The notes under the pieces are model-generated. The model saw only the letters and a program-made list of their open reading frames with translations, was not told the DNA's origin and ran no database searches. From Shewanella marinintestina (lineage in GTDB: Bacteria; Pseudomonadota; Gammaproteobacteria; Enterobacterales; Shewanellaceae): 64,000 nucleotides of DNA. The stretch spans positions 62,001-126,000 of the forward strand of contig NZ_JAKILC010000015.1 in NCBI RefSeq assembly GCF_023283845.1, in the 5' to 3' direction. This document shows positions 18,712-27,749 of the stretch, piece by piece. Made by a program: the position numbers and the translations under genes. Each line of letters begins with the position of its first letter. Position 1 is the stretch's first letter.

Positions 18712-19575
18712 ATGCAACTCAGTCAAGAAGATAGAATTTCCCCACAGGAAAAGAGTTCAGGTACCAATGGGCTAGCAATTTTGGCAATTATTGCCGTTGT
18801 TGCGCTATCAGCGGGCGGCTACTACTACCTCAGCGGTAATGAAAAAACCGAAGAGCCTCAAATAATTGCACCAGTAGTGATCCCCGATCCACTACCAGCA
18901 GAGCCGCTTGAAACGGAAGCTGTGCCTGAGCCTGAAGTTGTTGAAGTTGAGCCGGTTCAGTTACCTGAAGTCGACCCAGTGCCAGAAGTTGAACCATTGC
19001 CTGCACTCGCAGATAGCGATGAATATGTTCATCAGAAAGTCACCGCTGTAGCTGACGGTATGGCGATTGAACCGTTATTGATTGAAGATAACGTTGTGCG
19101 CCAATTTGTTGTTTTTGTTGATAACCTTGCACAAGGTGAGCTAGCTCGTAAAGTTAGTCCGCTACAAGCACCAAGCAACAGCTTTACGGTGTCAGATATT
19201 GCCAACAAGACTTATATCAACCCTGATAGTTACCATAGATATGATTTATACGCTGACTTTTTAGCTAGCCTTAACGATGAAGAACTAGCAAAAACCTATA
19301 AAGAAATGACTCCGCTACTGAGCGAAGCATTTACCGAATTAGGCTACAGCAAAACATCTTTTGATGAGCGTTTACAACAAGCCATTGAAGTGATGCTAGA
19401 TGCGCCAATCATTGAGCAGCCTATAGAGTTAGATGGCGTTAGTGTTAACTATCAGTTTGTTGATCCAAAACTTGAAGCCCTACCAAATGCGCAGAAACTA
19501 ATGATCCGTATGGGTCCAGAGAACTCTCGCAAGGTGAAATCAGCACTACGTAAGCTACAAAAACAGCTTAACTGA
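18712..19575 (+). CDS. DUF3014 membrane-anchored protein
   Basis: The 287-residue protein has one membrane helix (about 22-42, LAILAIIAVVALSAGGYYYL), a long proline/glutamate-rich linker (about 48-105) and a soluble C-terminal domain that resembles DUF3014. The topology suggests a periplasmic domain held away from the inner membrane by the acidic linker. The gene is monocistronic with a terminator. The function of the family is unknown to me. Confidence 0.75.
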   Translation: MQLSQEDRISPQEKSSGTNGLAILAIIAVVALSAGGYYYLSGNEKTEEPQIIAPVVIPDPLPAEPLETEAVPEPEVVEVEPVQLPEVDPVPEVEPLPALADSDEYVHQKVTAVADGMAIEPLLIEDNVVRQFVVFVDNLAQGELARKVSPLQAPSNSFTVSDIANKTYINPDSYHRYDLYADFLASLNDEELAKTYKEMTPLLSEAFTELGYSKTSFDERLQQAIEVMLDAPIIEQPIELDGVSVNYQFVDPKLEALPNAQKLMIRMGPENSRKVKSALRKLQKQLN

Positions 19576-19600
19576 TCACTAAAGCGATGCTTATTCTTTT

Positions 19601-19626
19601 AAAGGAGCCCTTCAAGGGCTCTTTTT
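19601..19626 (+). terminator. Rho-independent terminator after DUF3014 gene
   Basis: Stem GAGCCC/GGGCTC with a short loop and flanking A and T runs. Confidence 0.85.
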
Positions 19627-19906
19627 CAATCTAATACCTTCTACACAGTAAGCCTCTGATAACAATTACGCTCGATTAATAACCTCATATTGAGCAACCA
19701 AGCTCTCATAAACAGAACGCATCACTATTTTGTCCCCTATTAGTAACACCTGTATCCCAAAAGGGCTTATGGCGGCTGGGATTTTTGATGTAGAATAATG
19801 CCATCAATAAGCTTTTATTTAACCAGAGACTACGCTTAATAGTCATACCGTCGGTATTAGCTTTCCACTAGTCGGGTAATACGAAGGGAAATTCGTATCA
19901 GAGGCA
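19627..19906. promoter_or_regulatory. Leader and promoter region of the aryl polyene cluster
   Basis: This region precedes an 18-gene single-direction cluster and must contain its main promoter. Two small hairpins are visible near the first gene: ATACC/GGTAT at 19846-19858 and ATACGAA/TTCGTAT at 19879-19898, the latter ending just before the AGAGG ribosome site. I could not identify a convincing -35/-10 pair or a regulator site. Confidence 0.45.
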
Positions 19907-20629
19907 ATGCATTTGAAGTTCAGCATTCTTTCGTGGGGCGCATGGTCGCCGCAGTACCAACAAGCCGATAATTGGCGCCATTGGCCTGTAAATACTACTG
20001 CGCCAGAGCAAATGAGCACTGCGCCTAAACTGGCCCATGTCCCTGCTATGCAGCGACGCCGACTAAGTAAGCTGACCAAAATTGTGCTTGAAGCGGTGCA
20101 CCAATGTGACCCTACTGAGCAGTGTCGCAGCATTTTTGCCTCTCAACACGGCGAGATAAATCGCACGATTGGCTTATTAAACGATATTGTTGACGAGTCT
20201 CCGCTATCTCCGACGGGCTTTAGCCAATCGGTCCACAACACTGCTAGCGGCATCTTCAGTATTTTCAGTAATAACCGGGCCTCTTCGACTTCCATTGCTG
20301 CTGGTAAAAACACCTTTTCCCAAGCCTTTATTGAAGCTTATGGTCAGCTACATGCTGATGCAGAACCTTTACTATTGGTGTATGCCGACGAACCCGTGCC
20401 ACAAATCTATAGTCAATTCAGTTCTGAGCCAGAATGGCCTATTGCTATTGCTTTTATGCTTGCACCAGCGAGTGATTCAGCACAGTCTATTGCCAGTTTG
20501 ACCCTAACCCCAATTACTTCACAAAATCAGTACAAGCTAAATTATGGCGAACTACTGGCATGTATTGCCAATAAGCGCAATATCAGCGGGACCTTATCAG
20601 GTTGGCACTGGGAGCTAACTTGTGATTAA
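19907..20629 (+). CDS. apeC: Aryl polyene ketosynthase chain-length factor (CLF-like)
   Basis: The 240-residue protein resembles the N-terminal half of a beta-ketoacyl synthase and keeps the SQSVHNTASGIFSI region, but no active-site cysteine motif of the TACSS type is present. It therefore looks like the chain-length-factor partner of the ApeO ketosynthase, the role known for ApeC in Xenorhabdus. An ATG at 19907 lies only two bases after AGAGG; a TTG at 19913 would have better spacing, so the start is open by two residues. It is the first gene of the pigment cluster and overlaps the next by eight bases. Confidence 0.8.
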   Translation: MHLKFSILSWGAWSPQYQQADNWRHWPVNTTAPEQMSTAPKLAHVPAMQRRRLSKLTKIVLEAVHQCDPTEQCRSIFASQHGEINRTIGLLNDIVDESPLSPTGFSQSVHNTASGIFSIFSNNRASSTSIAAGKNTFSQAFIEAYGQLHADAEPLLLVYADEPVPQIYSQFSSEPEWPIAIAFMLAPASDSAQSIASLTLTPITSQNQYKLNYGELLACIANKRNISGTLSGWHWELTCD

Positions 20630-21440
20630 TCCGCCAGCACACCCTCAGCCTGTAGCGCCTAAACTTACTGGTCTTGCCTATATTCCTCGCTGGATTGGCG
20701 GTACCGCTTGTTACATGGCCTTTGGTTTAGGTGGTCTACTAAGTTCATTAACGATTTTGCCTATTCTGAGGTTTTGGCCAGGCACGCCTCAACAACGTAT
20801 ACAGCGGGTCCAGCGCGCCGTGCATATTATGTTTAAAGGCTTTGTGCGCATGATGACCTGGGTAGGACTTATCAATGTCACCCATAGTGATTTGAGTCGT
20901 CTCAGCAATGCTAAAGGTATGATAGTCACCGCCAACCACCCTACCCTTATCGACGTGGTGGTATTAATCAGCTTAATGCCGAATGCCGGCTGCATTGTAA
21001 AACAAGGGCTTTGGCGTAATCCTTTTTTGCGCGGTGTGGTTTCGTGTGCAGGCTATATCCCTAATCGCGGCGCTGAGTTGCTGCTAAAAGACTGCAAAGA
21101 TGTTCTCGATCGCGGCACCAATTTAATTATCTTCCCTGAAGGTACCCGCACCGTTATAGGCGAAAAAATTAATGACTTTGCCCGCGGAGCAGCCAATATT
21201 ACTCTGCGTACTCAGAGCGATCTATTGCCCATATTTTTAAAAACCAATACTGTCGGATTTAGCAAGCAGCAAAAGTGGTATCAATTGCCGAGAAGAACAA
21301 TTGGGATGCATGTGGAAGTAGGCGAAATACAAGCCTACTTGCGCTATGATGCTGAAGCCGGCGGTGATGCTAAAATGGCACGAAAACTCACTCGTGATTT
21401 AGAAAACTATTATAAACAACAATTAGATAGATACTTATGA
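20622..21440 (+). CDS. 1-acyl-glycerol-3-phosphate-type acyltransferase of the aryl polyene cluster
   Basis: The 272-residue protein has an N-terminal hydrophobic segment and PlsC-like acyltransferase motifs: NHPTLIDVVVL (the HX4D motif), then FPEGTRT. It starts with GTG, preceded by GGAG seven bases away, and overlaps the end of apeC. By position it corresponds to apeD. It probably transfers the finished polyene, or an ordinary acyl chain, to a glycerol or lipid acceptor, anchoring the pigment in the outer membrane. Acceptor specificity is inferred only. Confidence 0.85.
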   Translation: MINPPAHPQPVAPKLTGLAYIPRWIGGTACYMAFGLGGLLSSLTILPILRFWPGTPQQRIQRVQRAVHIMFKGFVRMMTWVGLINVTHSDLSRLSNAKGMIVTANHPTLIDVVVLISLMPNAGCIVKQGLWRNPFLRGVVSCAGYIPNRGAELLLKDCKDVLDRGTNLIIFPEGTRTVIGEKINDFARGAANITLRTQSDLLPIFLKTNTVGFSKQQKWYQLPRRTIGMHVEVGEIQAYLRYDAEAGGDAKMARKLTRDLENYYKQQLDRYL

Positions 21441-21691
21441 GCTTAGATAACGAAATAAAACAACTGATCATCGACTGTCTCGACCTTGAAGACGTTAGTA
21501 TTGATGATATCGATTCTGAAGCTGCGCTATTTGGCGAAGGCTTAGGTCTTGACTCAATTGACGCACTAGAGTTGGGCTTGGCGATTAAAAAGCAGTTTGA
21601 TGTAAAAATAGAAGCTAACTCTGAAGCGACAAAGCAGCACTTTTACAGCGTTGCCAGCCTAGTAAGCTTTATTGAGTCACAGCGCGCCTAG
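21437..21691 (+). CDS. apeE: Acyl carrier protein 1 of aryl polyene cluster
   Basis: An 84-residue acidic carrier protein with the phosphopantetheine site GLDSIDALEL (Ser40). Its ATG overlaps the stop of the acyltransferase gene (ATGA), so translation is coupled. It carries starter or growing polyene intermediates. The second carrier follows eight bases later; two dedicated carriers are normal for aryl polyene clusters. Confidence 0.92.
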   Translation: MSLDNEIKQLIIDCLDLEDVSIDDIDSEAALFGEGLGLDSIDALELGLAIKKQFDVKIEANSEATKQHFYSVASLVSFIESQRA

Positions 21692-21699
21692 GGGGCATT

Positions 21700-21948
21700 A
21701 TGCAAAGTCGTGAACAGATCCTAGAAATGCTGACCCAAATCTTGGTCGATGAGTTTGAAATCGATGCAGATGATATCACTTTAGAAGCTTCACTGTATGA
21801 AGAGCTCGATCTCGACAGCATCGATGCTGTTGATCTGGTGATTAAACTGCAGCAAATGACTGGCAAAAAGATTAAGCCAGAAGAATTTAAAGCGGTTAGA
21901 ACCGTTGATGATGTGGTTTCAGCAATTGAAGGCTTAGTTAAAGACTAA
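21700..21948 (+). CDS. apeF: Acyl carrier protein 2 of aryl polyene cluster
   Basis: An 82-residue acyl carrier protein with the site DLDSIDAVDL (Ser40). A strong GGGGG ribosome site precedes the ATG. It differs clearly from the preceding carrier (for example no shared N-terminus), so the two are functionally distinct rather than a recent duplication. The stop overlaps the start of the next gene (TAATG). Confidence 0.92.
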   Translation: MQSREQILEMLTQILVDEFEIDADDITLEASLYEELDLDSIDAVDLVIKLQQMTGKKIKPEEFKAVRTVDDVVSAIEGLVKD

Positions 21949-22496
21949 TGCGGCTTTTTCTGCAAATAGTGACAAGCTTGGTGGTTATCGCCTATCCACT
22001 GGCAGTTTACTTTGGTTTGCACTATTTGCCAGCTGGCAGCATAGCTCTCGCGTTGTGTGCCATTTTAATTATCAGGCTGTTACTGCAGCAGCAAAAAGTA
22101 AAAGCTTTGATGTTACCAATTATCGTAGGGATTGGGCTTACTGCTGGCAGTTTTATTGCTAAACAGAACGATTGGCTATTGTTTTACCCCGTAGTGATAA
22201 ACCTCACTATGCTGGCTTTATTTGCTTATTCGTTAAAGCATGGTCCCAGTATGATTGAAAGGCTCGCCAGATTAAAAGAGCCAGATCTACCAGATGAGGC
22301 AATTAGTTACCTCAACAAGGTCACTCTAATTTGGTGTGGGCTATTTATTTTTAATGGCCTGATGGCGCTGTATACCGCGCTTTATACCAGTATCGAAACA
22401 TGGACGCTTTATAACGGGCTCATTGCGTATCTGCTTATCGGATCGTTACTGGGTGGTGAATGGTTATATCGAACAATTTGGTTAAAAAAGTCATGA
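21948..22496 (+). CDS. COG4648-like inner membrane protein of aryl polyene cluster
   Basis: The 182-residue protein has five to six hydrophobic helices and no catalytic motif I recognise. It occupies the apeG position of aryl polyene clusters, between the carrier proteins and the ligase. A role in membrane assembly or transport of the polyene is possible but only inferred from context. Start and stop both overlap neighbours, showing tight translational coupling. Confidence 0.75.
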   Translation: MRLFLQIVTSLVVIAYPLAVYFGLHYLPAGSIALALCAILIIRLLLQQQKVKALMLPIIVGIGLTAGSFIAKQNDWLLFYPVVINLTMLALFAYSLKHGPSMIERLARLKEPDLPDEAISYLNKVTLIWCGLFIFNGLMALYTALYTSIETWTLYNGLIAYLLIGSLLGGEWLYRTIWLKKS

Positions 22497-23872
22497 CGAA
22501 TCTACTTAAATCTTGGCTACGCCAAGGCCCGGCGGTGCAGCAGTTAATCAGCTTTAATCATCACGATATTGTCACGGGTGGAGTCTTTACCGCGCAAGTC
22601 GCTCAGCTCTATCAACAACTCAAAGATTCAGATGCCAAGCGCTGGTTACTCAGCAGCGAAAGCAGCGATCTATTTGCTGTAGGCCTTTGCGCCGGCTTAT
22701 TGGCTGGAAAACAGATTATTCTACCTGCCAATACCCAAGCGGGCACCTTAAGTGAATTGACCCATGAGTTCGATGGCATCATTGCCAATATGCCCATCTG
22801 TGAAGGCAAAGCTTTTTTACGCCTAGATAAAGATCTCTACCCACCAGCTAGCACTTGGCCGCAAACCGAGACTTGGGGCGAATTAGTTTTATTTACTTCT
22901 GGTAGCAGCGGAAAACCTAAACGTGTCGCGAAATCAATAGAGCAGCTTGATGCCGAAGTCAGTGTACTTGAGCATACTTTTGCTCAACACCTGCCCCATT
23001 GCAGCGTAATATCGACTGTATCGCATCAGCATATCTACGGTTTACTGTTTAAAGTACTTTGGCCATTGGCGGCTAGCCGCCCATTTTTAAGCGATTTAGT
23101 CGAGTACCCTGAAACCCTAAGCTACTACGCAAACCTGTTTCCAAACTTATGTTTGATCAGTAGTCCTGCACAACTTTCTCGTCTACCCGACGCACTAGAC
23201 AATGAACCGCAATTACGCGCGCCAAGCCTAGTCTTTAGCTCTGGTGGTCCATTGAGCTTTGAAGCGTCTAAAGCGGTAGCAAACTGTTATGGTGAGCCAC
23301 CGATTGAAGTCTTTGGCAGTACTGAAACCGGTGGCATAGCCTACCGTAGCCAACATCAGAAAAATGCCAGTTGGCAGACTTTTGCATCTATCGCTATCGA
23401 GCAAGACCAAGTAGATGGCGCGCTGCTACTCAAGTCGCCGTATCTGCCGGATAATGATTGGTTAAAATGTGATGACAAAATTAGCTTGAATTCAGATGGC
23501 ACTTTCTCATTGCAAGGTCGCTTAGATCGCATTATTAAAGTCGAAGAAAAGCGTTTGTCACTGGTGCAGATGGAGTCATTACTTGAGAGCCATCCTTTTG
23601 TGGCTAAAGCGGCTTTGCTAATGCTAGAGCAACCACGAGTCCAACTTGGCGCAGCCATTGAGCTGTCTCAAGAGGGCATTCTGCAATTAGAGCAACACGG
23701 CAAGCTAGCACTCAATAACCAACTGAAAAATCACTTACTCAGCCAATTTGAACGCGTGACTTTACCAAGACGTTGGCGTTACACAGAAGCCTTACCGTTA
23801 GATCAACAAGGTAAACGGGTACACGCCACCATGCTTGCTCTGTTCGACATAGATAAGTTTAAAAGCAAATGA
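22493..23872 (+). CDS. apeH: AMP-dependent acyl/aryl ligase of aryl polyene cluster
   Basis: The 459-residue adenylating enzyme carries the P-loop FTSGSSGKPKR, the motif VFGSTETGG and a C-terminal GRLDRIIKVEEKR segment with the catalytic lysine. In aryl polyene pathways it activates the aromatic acid and loads it on a carrier protein. I place the start at the ATG at 22493 that overlaps the preceding stop as ATGA, consistent with the other junctions; an in-frame ATG at 22460 is an alternative. The likely substrate is the cinnamate-type product of the ammonia-lyase in this cluster. Confidence 0.85.
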   Translation: MTNLLKSWLRQGPAVQQLISFNHHDIVTGGVFTAQVAQLYQQLKDSDAKRWLLSSESSDLFAVGLCAGLLAGKQIILPANTQAGTLSELTHEFDGIIANMPICEGKAFLRLDKDLYPPASTWPQTETWGELVLFTSGSSGKPKRVAKSIEQLDAEVSVLEHTFAQHLPHCSVISTVSHQHIYGLLFKVLWPLAASRPFLSDLVEYPETLSYYANLFPNLCLISSPAQLSRLPDALDNEPQLRAPSLVFSSGGPLSFEASKAVANCYGEPPIEVFGSTETGGIAYRSQHQKNASWQTFASIAIEQDQVDGALLLKSPYLPDNDWLKCDDKISLNSDGTFSLQGRLDRIIKVEEKRLSLVQMESLLESHPFVAKAALLMLEQPRVQLGAAIELSQEGILQLEQHGKLALNNQLKNHLLSQFERVTLPRRWRYTEALPLDQQGKRVHATMLALFDIDKFKSK

Positions 23873-24252
23873 TTATATCGACTCTGCCGACCATTATTAG
23901 CCAGAGCAGCGATACAGATAGCGCCACTTGGCGTCTGGATATCGCCGCAGACCTTAATTATTTCAACGGTCACTTCCCCGAGCAACCAGTATTGCCCGGT
24001 GTAACCCAACTCGACTGGGCGATAAAGCTCGGCTGCGCACATTTTGGCTATAGCGTAGATGTCGCCACGTTAGAAGTACTCAAATTTCAGCAGTTAATGC
24101 TGCCTGGCACTCAAGTTGATTTAAGCATTAGCCATAATGCCGCAAAAGCTAAACTGGTATTTGCCTACAGCGATGGCGACAAACGCTTCGCCTCAGGCCG
24201 CATAGCCTTAAATACTGTGCTAGACACAGACCAAACAACAGGCGCAAGCTAA
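23869..24252 (+). CDS. apeI: Hotdog-fold 3-hydroxyacyl-ACP dehydratase (FabA/FabZ-like)
   Basis: The 127-residue protein has the hotdog signature FNGHFPEQPVLPGVTQLDWA, where the His of GHFP is the usual catalytic residue. In the characterised aryl polyene system ApeI works in a complex with ApeP to dehydrate 3-hydroxyacyl-ACP and build the all-conjugated chain. It overlaps apeH by four bases and the next gene by one. Confidence 0.87.
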   Translation: MIISTLPTIISQSSDTDSATWRLDIAADLNYFNGHFPEQPVLPGVTQLDWAIKLGCAHFGYSVDVATLEVLKFQQLMLPGTQVDLSISHNAAKAKLVFAYSDGDKRFASGRIALNTVLDTDQTTGAS

Positions 24253-26009
24253 TGCGTATTGCTCTAGTGGTCCCCAACTATAATCATCGCGGCGCTATCG
24301 AGAAAACCCTTGAGCGCTTAGCGAGTTTTGAGCTGCCTTGCTATTTAGTTAACGATGGCAGCGATGATGAAACTCGATTCTTACTGATTGAACTCGCTGA
24401 AAAGTACGATTGGGTAACTCTACTGCACCATCCGTTCAATCGTGGCAAAGGCGCGGCGGTTATGACTGGTCTGCGCACTGCTTATGCCGATGGCTTTACT
24501 CATGCTTTGCAAGTTGACGCTGATGGCCAGCACGACTTAGATGATATTCCGGCAATGATTAAGCAAGCTGAATCGGCGCCAGAAGCCTTGATTTCAGGTT
24601 TACCACAATACGATGAGTCTGTACCCAAAGGCCGTTTATATGGCCGCTATATCACCCACTTTTGGGTGTGGATAGAAACCCTAAGTTTTGACATTCAAGA
24701 CTCCATGTGCGGCTTTCGCATTTACCCCTTAGCCGCCACTGAAAAGCTGTTTCTAAGCCATGCCTTAGGCGAACGTATGGACTTTGATATCGAAGTGCTC
24801 GTGCGCCTTTACTGGCAAGGCGTAAAAGTTATCCACCTCCCAACTAGAGTTATTTACCCTGAAGATGGCGTTAGTCACTTTCAAGGTTTGAAGGATAACG
24901 TGCGTATTTCTGTCATGCACAGCAAACTGTTCTTTGGCATGTTACTGCGTCAACCTAAAAACTTGTTTCAGAAATTAAAGCAATCGTTCGCAGGCTCTAA
25001 CCAAAATAAACATTGGTCTAGCATGACTGAGCGTGGCAGTTATTGGGGCATAAAGCTAATCGCTGAAAGCTATCGCTTAGGCGGACATTGGTTATGTCGT
25101 GCCATTATGTATCCAGTGATCGTGTATTTCTATTTAACCGGCACAACGGCTCGCAGTGCTTCGAAGCAATTTTTAACTCACGTCAAAGCCAAGCAGCCTA
25201 ATCATCCACAGCTAGGTGAACCAATTAGCTGGCGCGATAGCCTTAAGCACTTTTTTGCCTTCGGTAATGCAGCCCTCGATAGAATCGATGCATGGTGCGA
25301 TCGCATCAAACTCGAACAAGTCGACTTTCCTAATCGAGAGATGCTCGCTAACCAATTGTTAGCAGGTCAGGGCGCGGTGTTACTGGTCTCGCACTTAGGT
25401 AATTTAGAGCTGTGCAGAGCGATTTCGATCCACCAGCGCCAAGTCAAAGTTAACGTCATGGTGCTGACTCAAAATGCCGAGAATTTCAATAGAGTCCTCA
25501 AGCAACTCAACCCAGATAGCTCACTTAATTTGATTCAAGTTACAGAGCTGGGCCCAAGCACATCAATGTTGCTGCAGCAAAAAATTGAAAATGGTGAGTT
25601 AGTGGTGATTGCGGGTGACAGAACCTCATCACAAACCGCTGGAAGAGTGATTTATCAAGACTTTTTAGGCGAGCAAGCACCGTTCCCGCAAGGGCCATTT
25701 ATTCTTGCAGGTCTATTAGATTGCCCGGTTTATACCATGTTTTGTTTGCGCCAAAATGGCCGTTATCACGTACATTTAGAACACTTTGCCAGTACCTTAA
25801 AAGGCCCAAGATCAGGTCGAAGCGAACGACTCGAACTCGCCGTTAAAGAATTTAGCAGCCGCTTGGAGCGTTTTGCGCTTAATGAGCCACTGCAATGGTT
25901 TAATTTTTACGATTTTTGGCGCAAAGACGAAGAGTTCCAGCGCGCTAATGCACAAAATAGTGATTGCAGTAGTAATACAGGTGATCCCAAAGGACAAGCA
26001 AGAAAATGA
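24252..26009 (+). CDS. Fusion of family 2 glycosyltransferase and LpxL/HtrB-like acyltransferase
   Basis: The 585-residue protein combines a GT2 domain at about 1-230 (VVPNYNH, NDGSDDE, VDADGQHD with Asp89 and Asp91) and an acyltransferase domain at about 260-560 with the HX4E motif at His381-Glu386 (SHLGNLELC) and a GDRTSSQ region. A hydrophobic helix (IMYPVIVYFYL) joins them. It sits at the apeJ position. It probably adds a sugar and an acyl/polyene group to a lipid acceptor. Both catalytic motifs look intact. Confidence 0.87.
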   Translation: MRIALVVPNYNHRGAIEKTLERLASFELPCYLVNDGSDDETRFLLIELAEKYDWVTLLHHPFNRGKGAAVMTGLRTAYADGFTHALQVDADGQHDLDDIPAMIKQAESAPEALISGLPQYDESVPKGRLYGRYITHFWVWIETLSFDIQDSMCGFRIYPLAATEKLFLSHALGERMDFDIEVLVRLYWQGVKVIHLPTRVIYPEDGVSHFQGLKDNVRISVMHSKLFFGMLLRQPKNLFQKLKQSFAGSNQNKHWSSMTERGSYWGIKLIAESYRLGGHWLCRAIMYPVIVYFYLTGTTARSASKQFLTHVKAKQPNHPQLGEPISWRDSLKHFFAFGNAALDRIDAWCDRIKLEQVDFPNREMLANQLLAGQGAVLLVSHLGNLELCRAISIHQRQVKVNVMVLTQNAENFNRVLKQLNPDSSLNLIQVTELGPSTSMLLQQKIENGELVVIAGDRTSSQTAGRVIYQDFLGEQAPFPQGPFILAGLLDCPVYTMFCLRQNGRYHVHLEHFASTLKGPRSGRSERLELAVKEFSSRLERFALNEPLQWFNFYDFWRKDEEFQRANAQNSDCSSNTGDPKGQARK

Positions 26010-27571
26010 CCCAACAAACGACCCATAACGCTAATCTTAAAACGGTTGAATTTGGCTACAACAGTCTCTCTCTTGAAGATGTGGTCGCAATTGCTAAAGG
26101 CGCTACCGCCAAGTTGAATCAAACTGCCGAATACCAAACCTACATTCAAAAGGGTGCGCTGTTTATTGACAGCCTGTTAAAAGAAGAAGGCGTAGTGTAC
26201 GGCGTTACCACAGGTTATGGCGACTCTTGTACCGTTACTGTAGGTTTAGATTTAGTCCATGAGCTCCCGCTGCATTTGACTCGTTTTCATGGCTGCGGCA
26301 TGGGTGAAATCCTATCGCCAATGCAAGCGCGCGCGGTAATGGCTTGCCGACTGAGCTCACTGGCAGTCGGTAAGTCTGGTGTCACTTATGAATTACTTAA
26401 GCGTATAGAAACCTTACTAAACCTGAATATCACTCCGGTGATCCCTGAAGAGGGTTCTGTTGGCGCAAGCGGTGATTTAACGCCGCTGTCTTACCTAGCC
26501 GCAGTATTAATCGGCGAGCGCGATGTGATTTATCAAGGTGAGCGACGTGCCACTAGCGACGTTTATAAACAACTTAATATCGTGCCGCTTAAGCTACGTC
26601 CTAAAGAAGGTCTAGCACTGATGAACGGCACAGCCGTTATGACGGCCCTTGCCTGCTTAGCTTATGATCGTGCCCAATATATGACACGCCTTGCTAGCCG
26701 TATTACCGCCATGGCATCACTTACCCTAAAAGGTAACTCAAATCATTTTGACGATATCTTGTTTGCCGCGAAGCCTCACCCAGGGCAAAACCAGATAGCA
26801 GCTTGGATCCGTGAAGACTTAAATCACCATATCCATCCGCGTAACTCTGACAGACTGCAAGACAGATACTCGATCCGCTGCGCCCCGCACGTCATTGGTG
26901 TACTGCAAGATGCCCTGCCGTTTATGCGCCAGTTTATTGAAACTGAGCTAAACAGCGCCAACGACAATCCGATTGTTGATGGTGAAGGCGAACATATTCT
27001 GCATGGTGGTCACTTCTACGGTGGTCATATTGCTTTCGCGATGGATGCGATGAAAAATGCCGTTGCCAATATTGCCGATCTTATTGACCGCCAAATGGCG
27101 TTGGTAATGGATCAAAAGTTCAATAATGGCTTACCCGCTAACTTGTCTGGTGCAACGGGCAGCCGTAAAGCGATTAACCATGGCTTTAAAGCGGTACAAA
27201 TCGGTGTATCGGCATGGACAGCTGAAGCGCTGAAAAACACTATGCCAGCCAGTGTATTTTCACGCTCTACCGAATGCCACAACCAGGATAAGGTAAGCAT
27301 GGGGACTATCTCTGCTCGCGACTGTATGCGCGTATTACAGCTTACTGAACAAGTTGCTGCCGCAGCGTTACTGGCCATGTCTCAAGGTATTCGCTTACGC
27401 ATCGCCCAGCAGGAGTTAGTCGAGAGCTCTATCACCCCTTCTTTAGCCAATACGCTGGCTCAAGTTGAAGCCGATTTTGAACTACTGACCGAAGACAGAC
27501 CCCTAGAGCAAACACTGCGCTCAACCGTGGACAAGATCCAAAGCGGTTATTGGGAAGTATGCGGAAAGTAA
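26006..27571 (+). CDS. MIO-type aromatic amino acid ammonia-lyase (HAL/PAL/TAL family)
   Basis: The 521-residue enzyme removes ammonia from an aromatic amino acid to give an arylacrylate. The self-forming MIO cofactor triad Ala-Ser-Gly is at 154-156 (GASGDLTPLS) and the catalytic tyrosine is Tyr65 in VYGVTTGYGD. The selectivity pair reads Phe94-His95 (LTRFHGCGMG), unlike Ser-His of histidine lyases, His-Leu of Rhodobacter tyrosine lyase and Phe-Leu of plant phenylalanine lyases. Placed inside the aryl polyene cluster, it most likely supplies the aryl starter (p-coumarate or cinnamate), not histidine degradation. It overlaps the preceding gene by four bases. Confidence 0.88.
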   Translation: MTQQTTHNANLKTVEFGYNSLSLEDVVAIAKGATAKLNQTAEYQTYIQKGALFIDSLLKEEGVVYGVTTGYGDSCTVTVGLDLVHELPLHLTRFHGCGMGEILSPMQARAVMACRLSSLAVGKSGVTYELLKRIETLLNLNITPVIPEEGSVGASGDLTPLSYLAAVLIGERDVIYQGERRATSDVYKQLNIVPLKLRPKEGLALMNGTAVMTALACLAYDRAQYMTRLASRITAMASLTLKGNSNHFDDILFAAKPHPGQNQIAAWIREDLNHHIHPRNSDRLQDRYSIRCAPHVIGVLQDALPFMRQFIETELNSANDNPIVDGEGEHILHGGHFYGGHIAFAMDAMKNAVANIADLIDRQMALVMDQKFNNGLPANLSGATGSRKAINHGFKAVQIGVSAWTAEALKNTMPASVFSRSTECHNQDKVSMGTISARDCMRVLQLTEQVAAAALLAMSQGIRLRIAQQELVESSITPSLANTLAQVEADFELLTEDRPLEQTLRSTVDKIQSGYWEVCGK

Positions 27572-27614
27572 TTAAGAACTTTCCCTTACATAGCTATGAC
27601 CAGGGAGCAAAGAA

Positions 27615-27749
27615 ATGAAAGGCATTTTACATGCAGAGATGGAAGTTGAAATACCATTTCACGATGTCGATTCGATGGGCTATATCGGTTGGCATGGTAA
27701 CGCTTTGTTTATAGAACATCATCAAGATATCAGTCGAGGACTCTGCTAA
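27615..27749 (+). pseudogene. 44-codon partial duplicate of the following thioesterase gene
   Basis: An ATG with a strong GGGAG ribosome site (seven bases) opens a 44-codon frame starting MKGILHAEMEVEIPFHDVDS, identical in residues to the start of the next gene. Over the first 22 codons the two copies differ at six bases, all synonymous. After that a codon (Tyr) is inserted, the shared WHGN follows, and the tail (ALFIEHHQDISRGLC) is unrelated before a TAA. That TAA overlaps the ATG of the intact thioesterase (TAATG). It cannot fold as a full hotdog enzyme. It is either a decaying tandem duplicate or a leader peptide that couples translation. Confidence 0.75.

Noticed and set aside
26006..27571. 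Histidine utilisation (hutH) reading of the ammonia-lyase
   Set aside because: No hutU/hutI/hutG neighbours; sits inside the aryl polyene cluster and lacks the Ser-His selectivity pair of histidine lyases.
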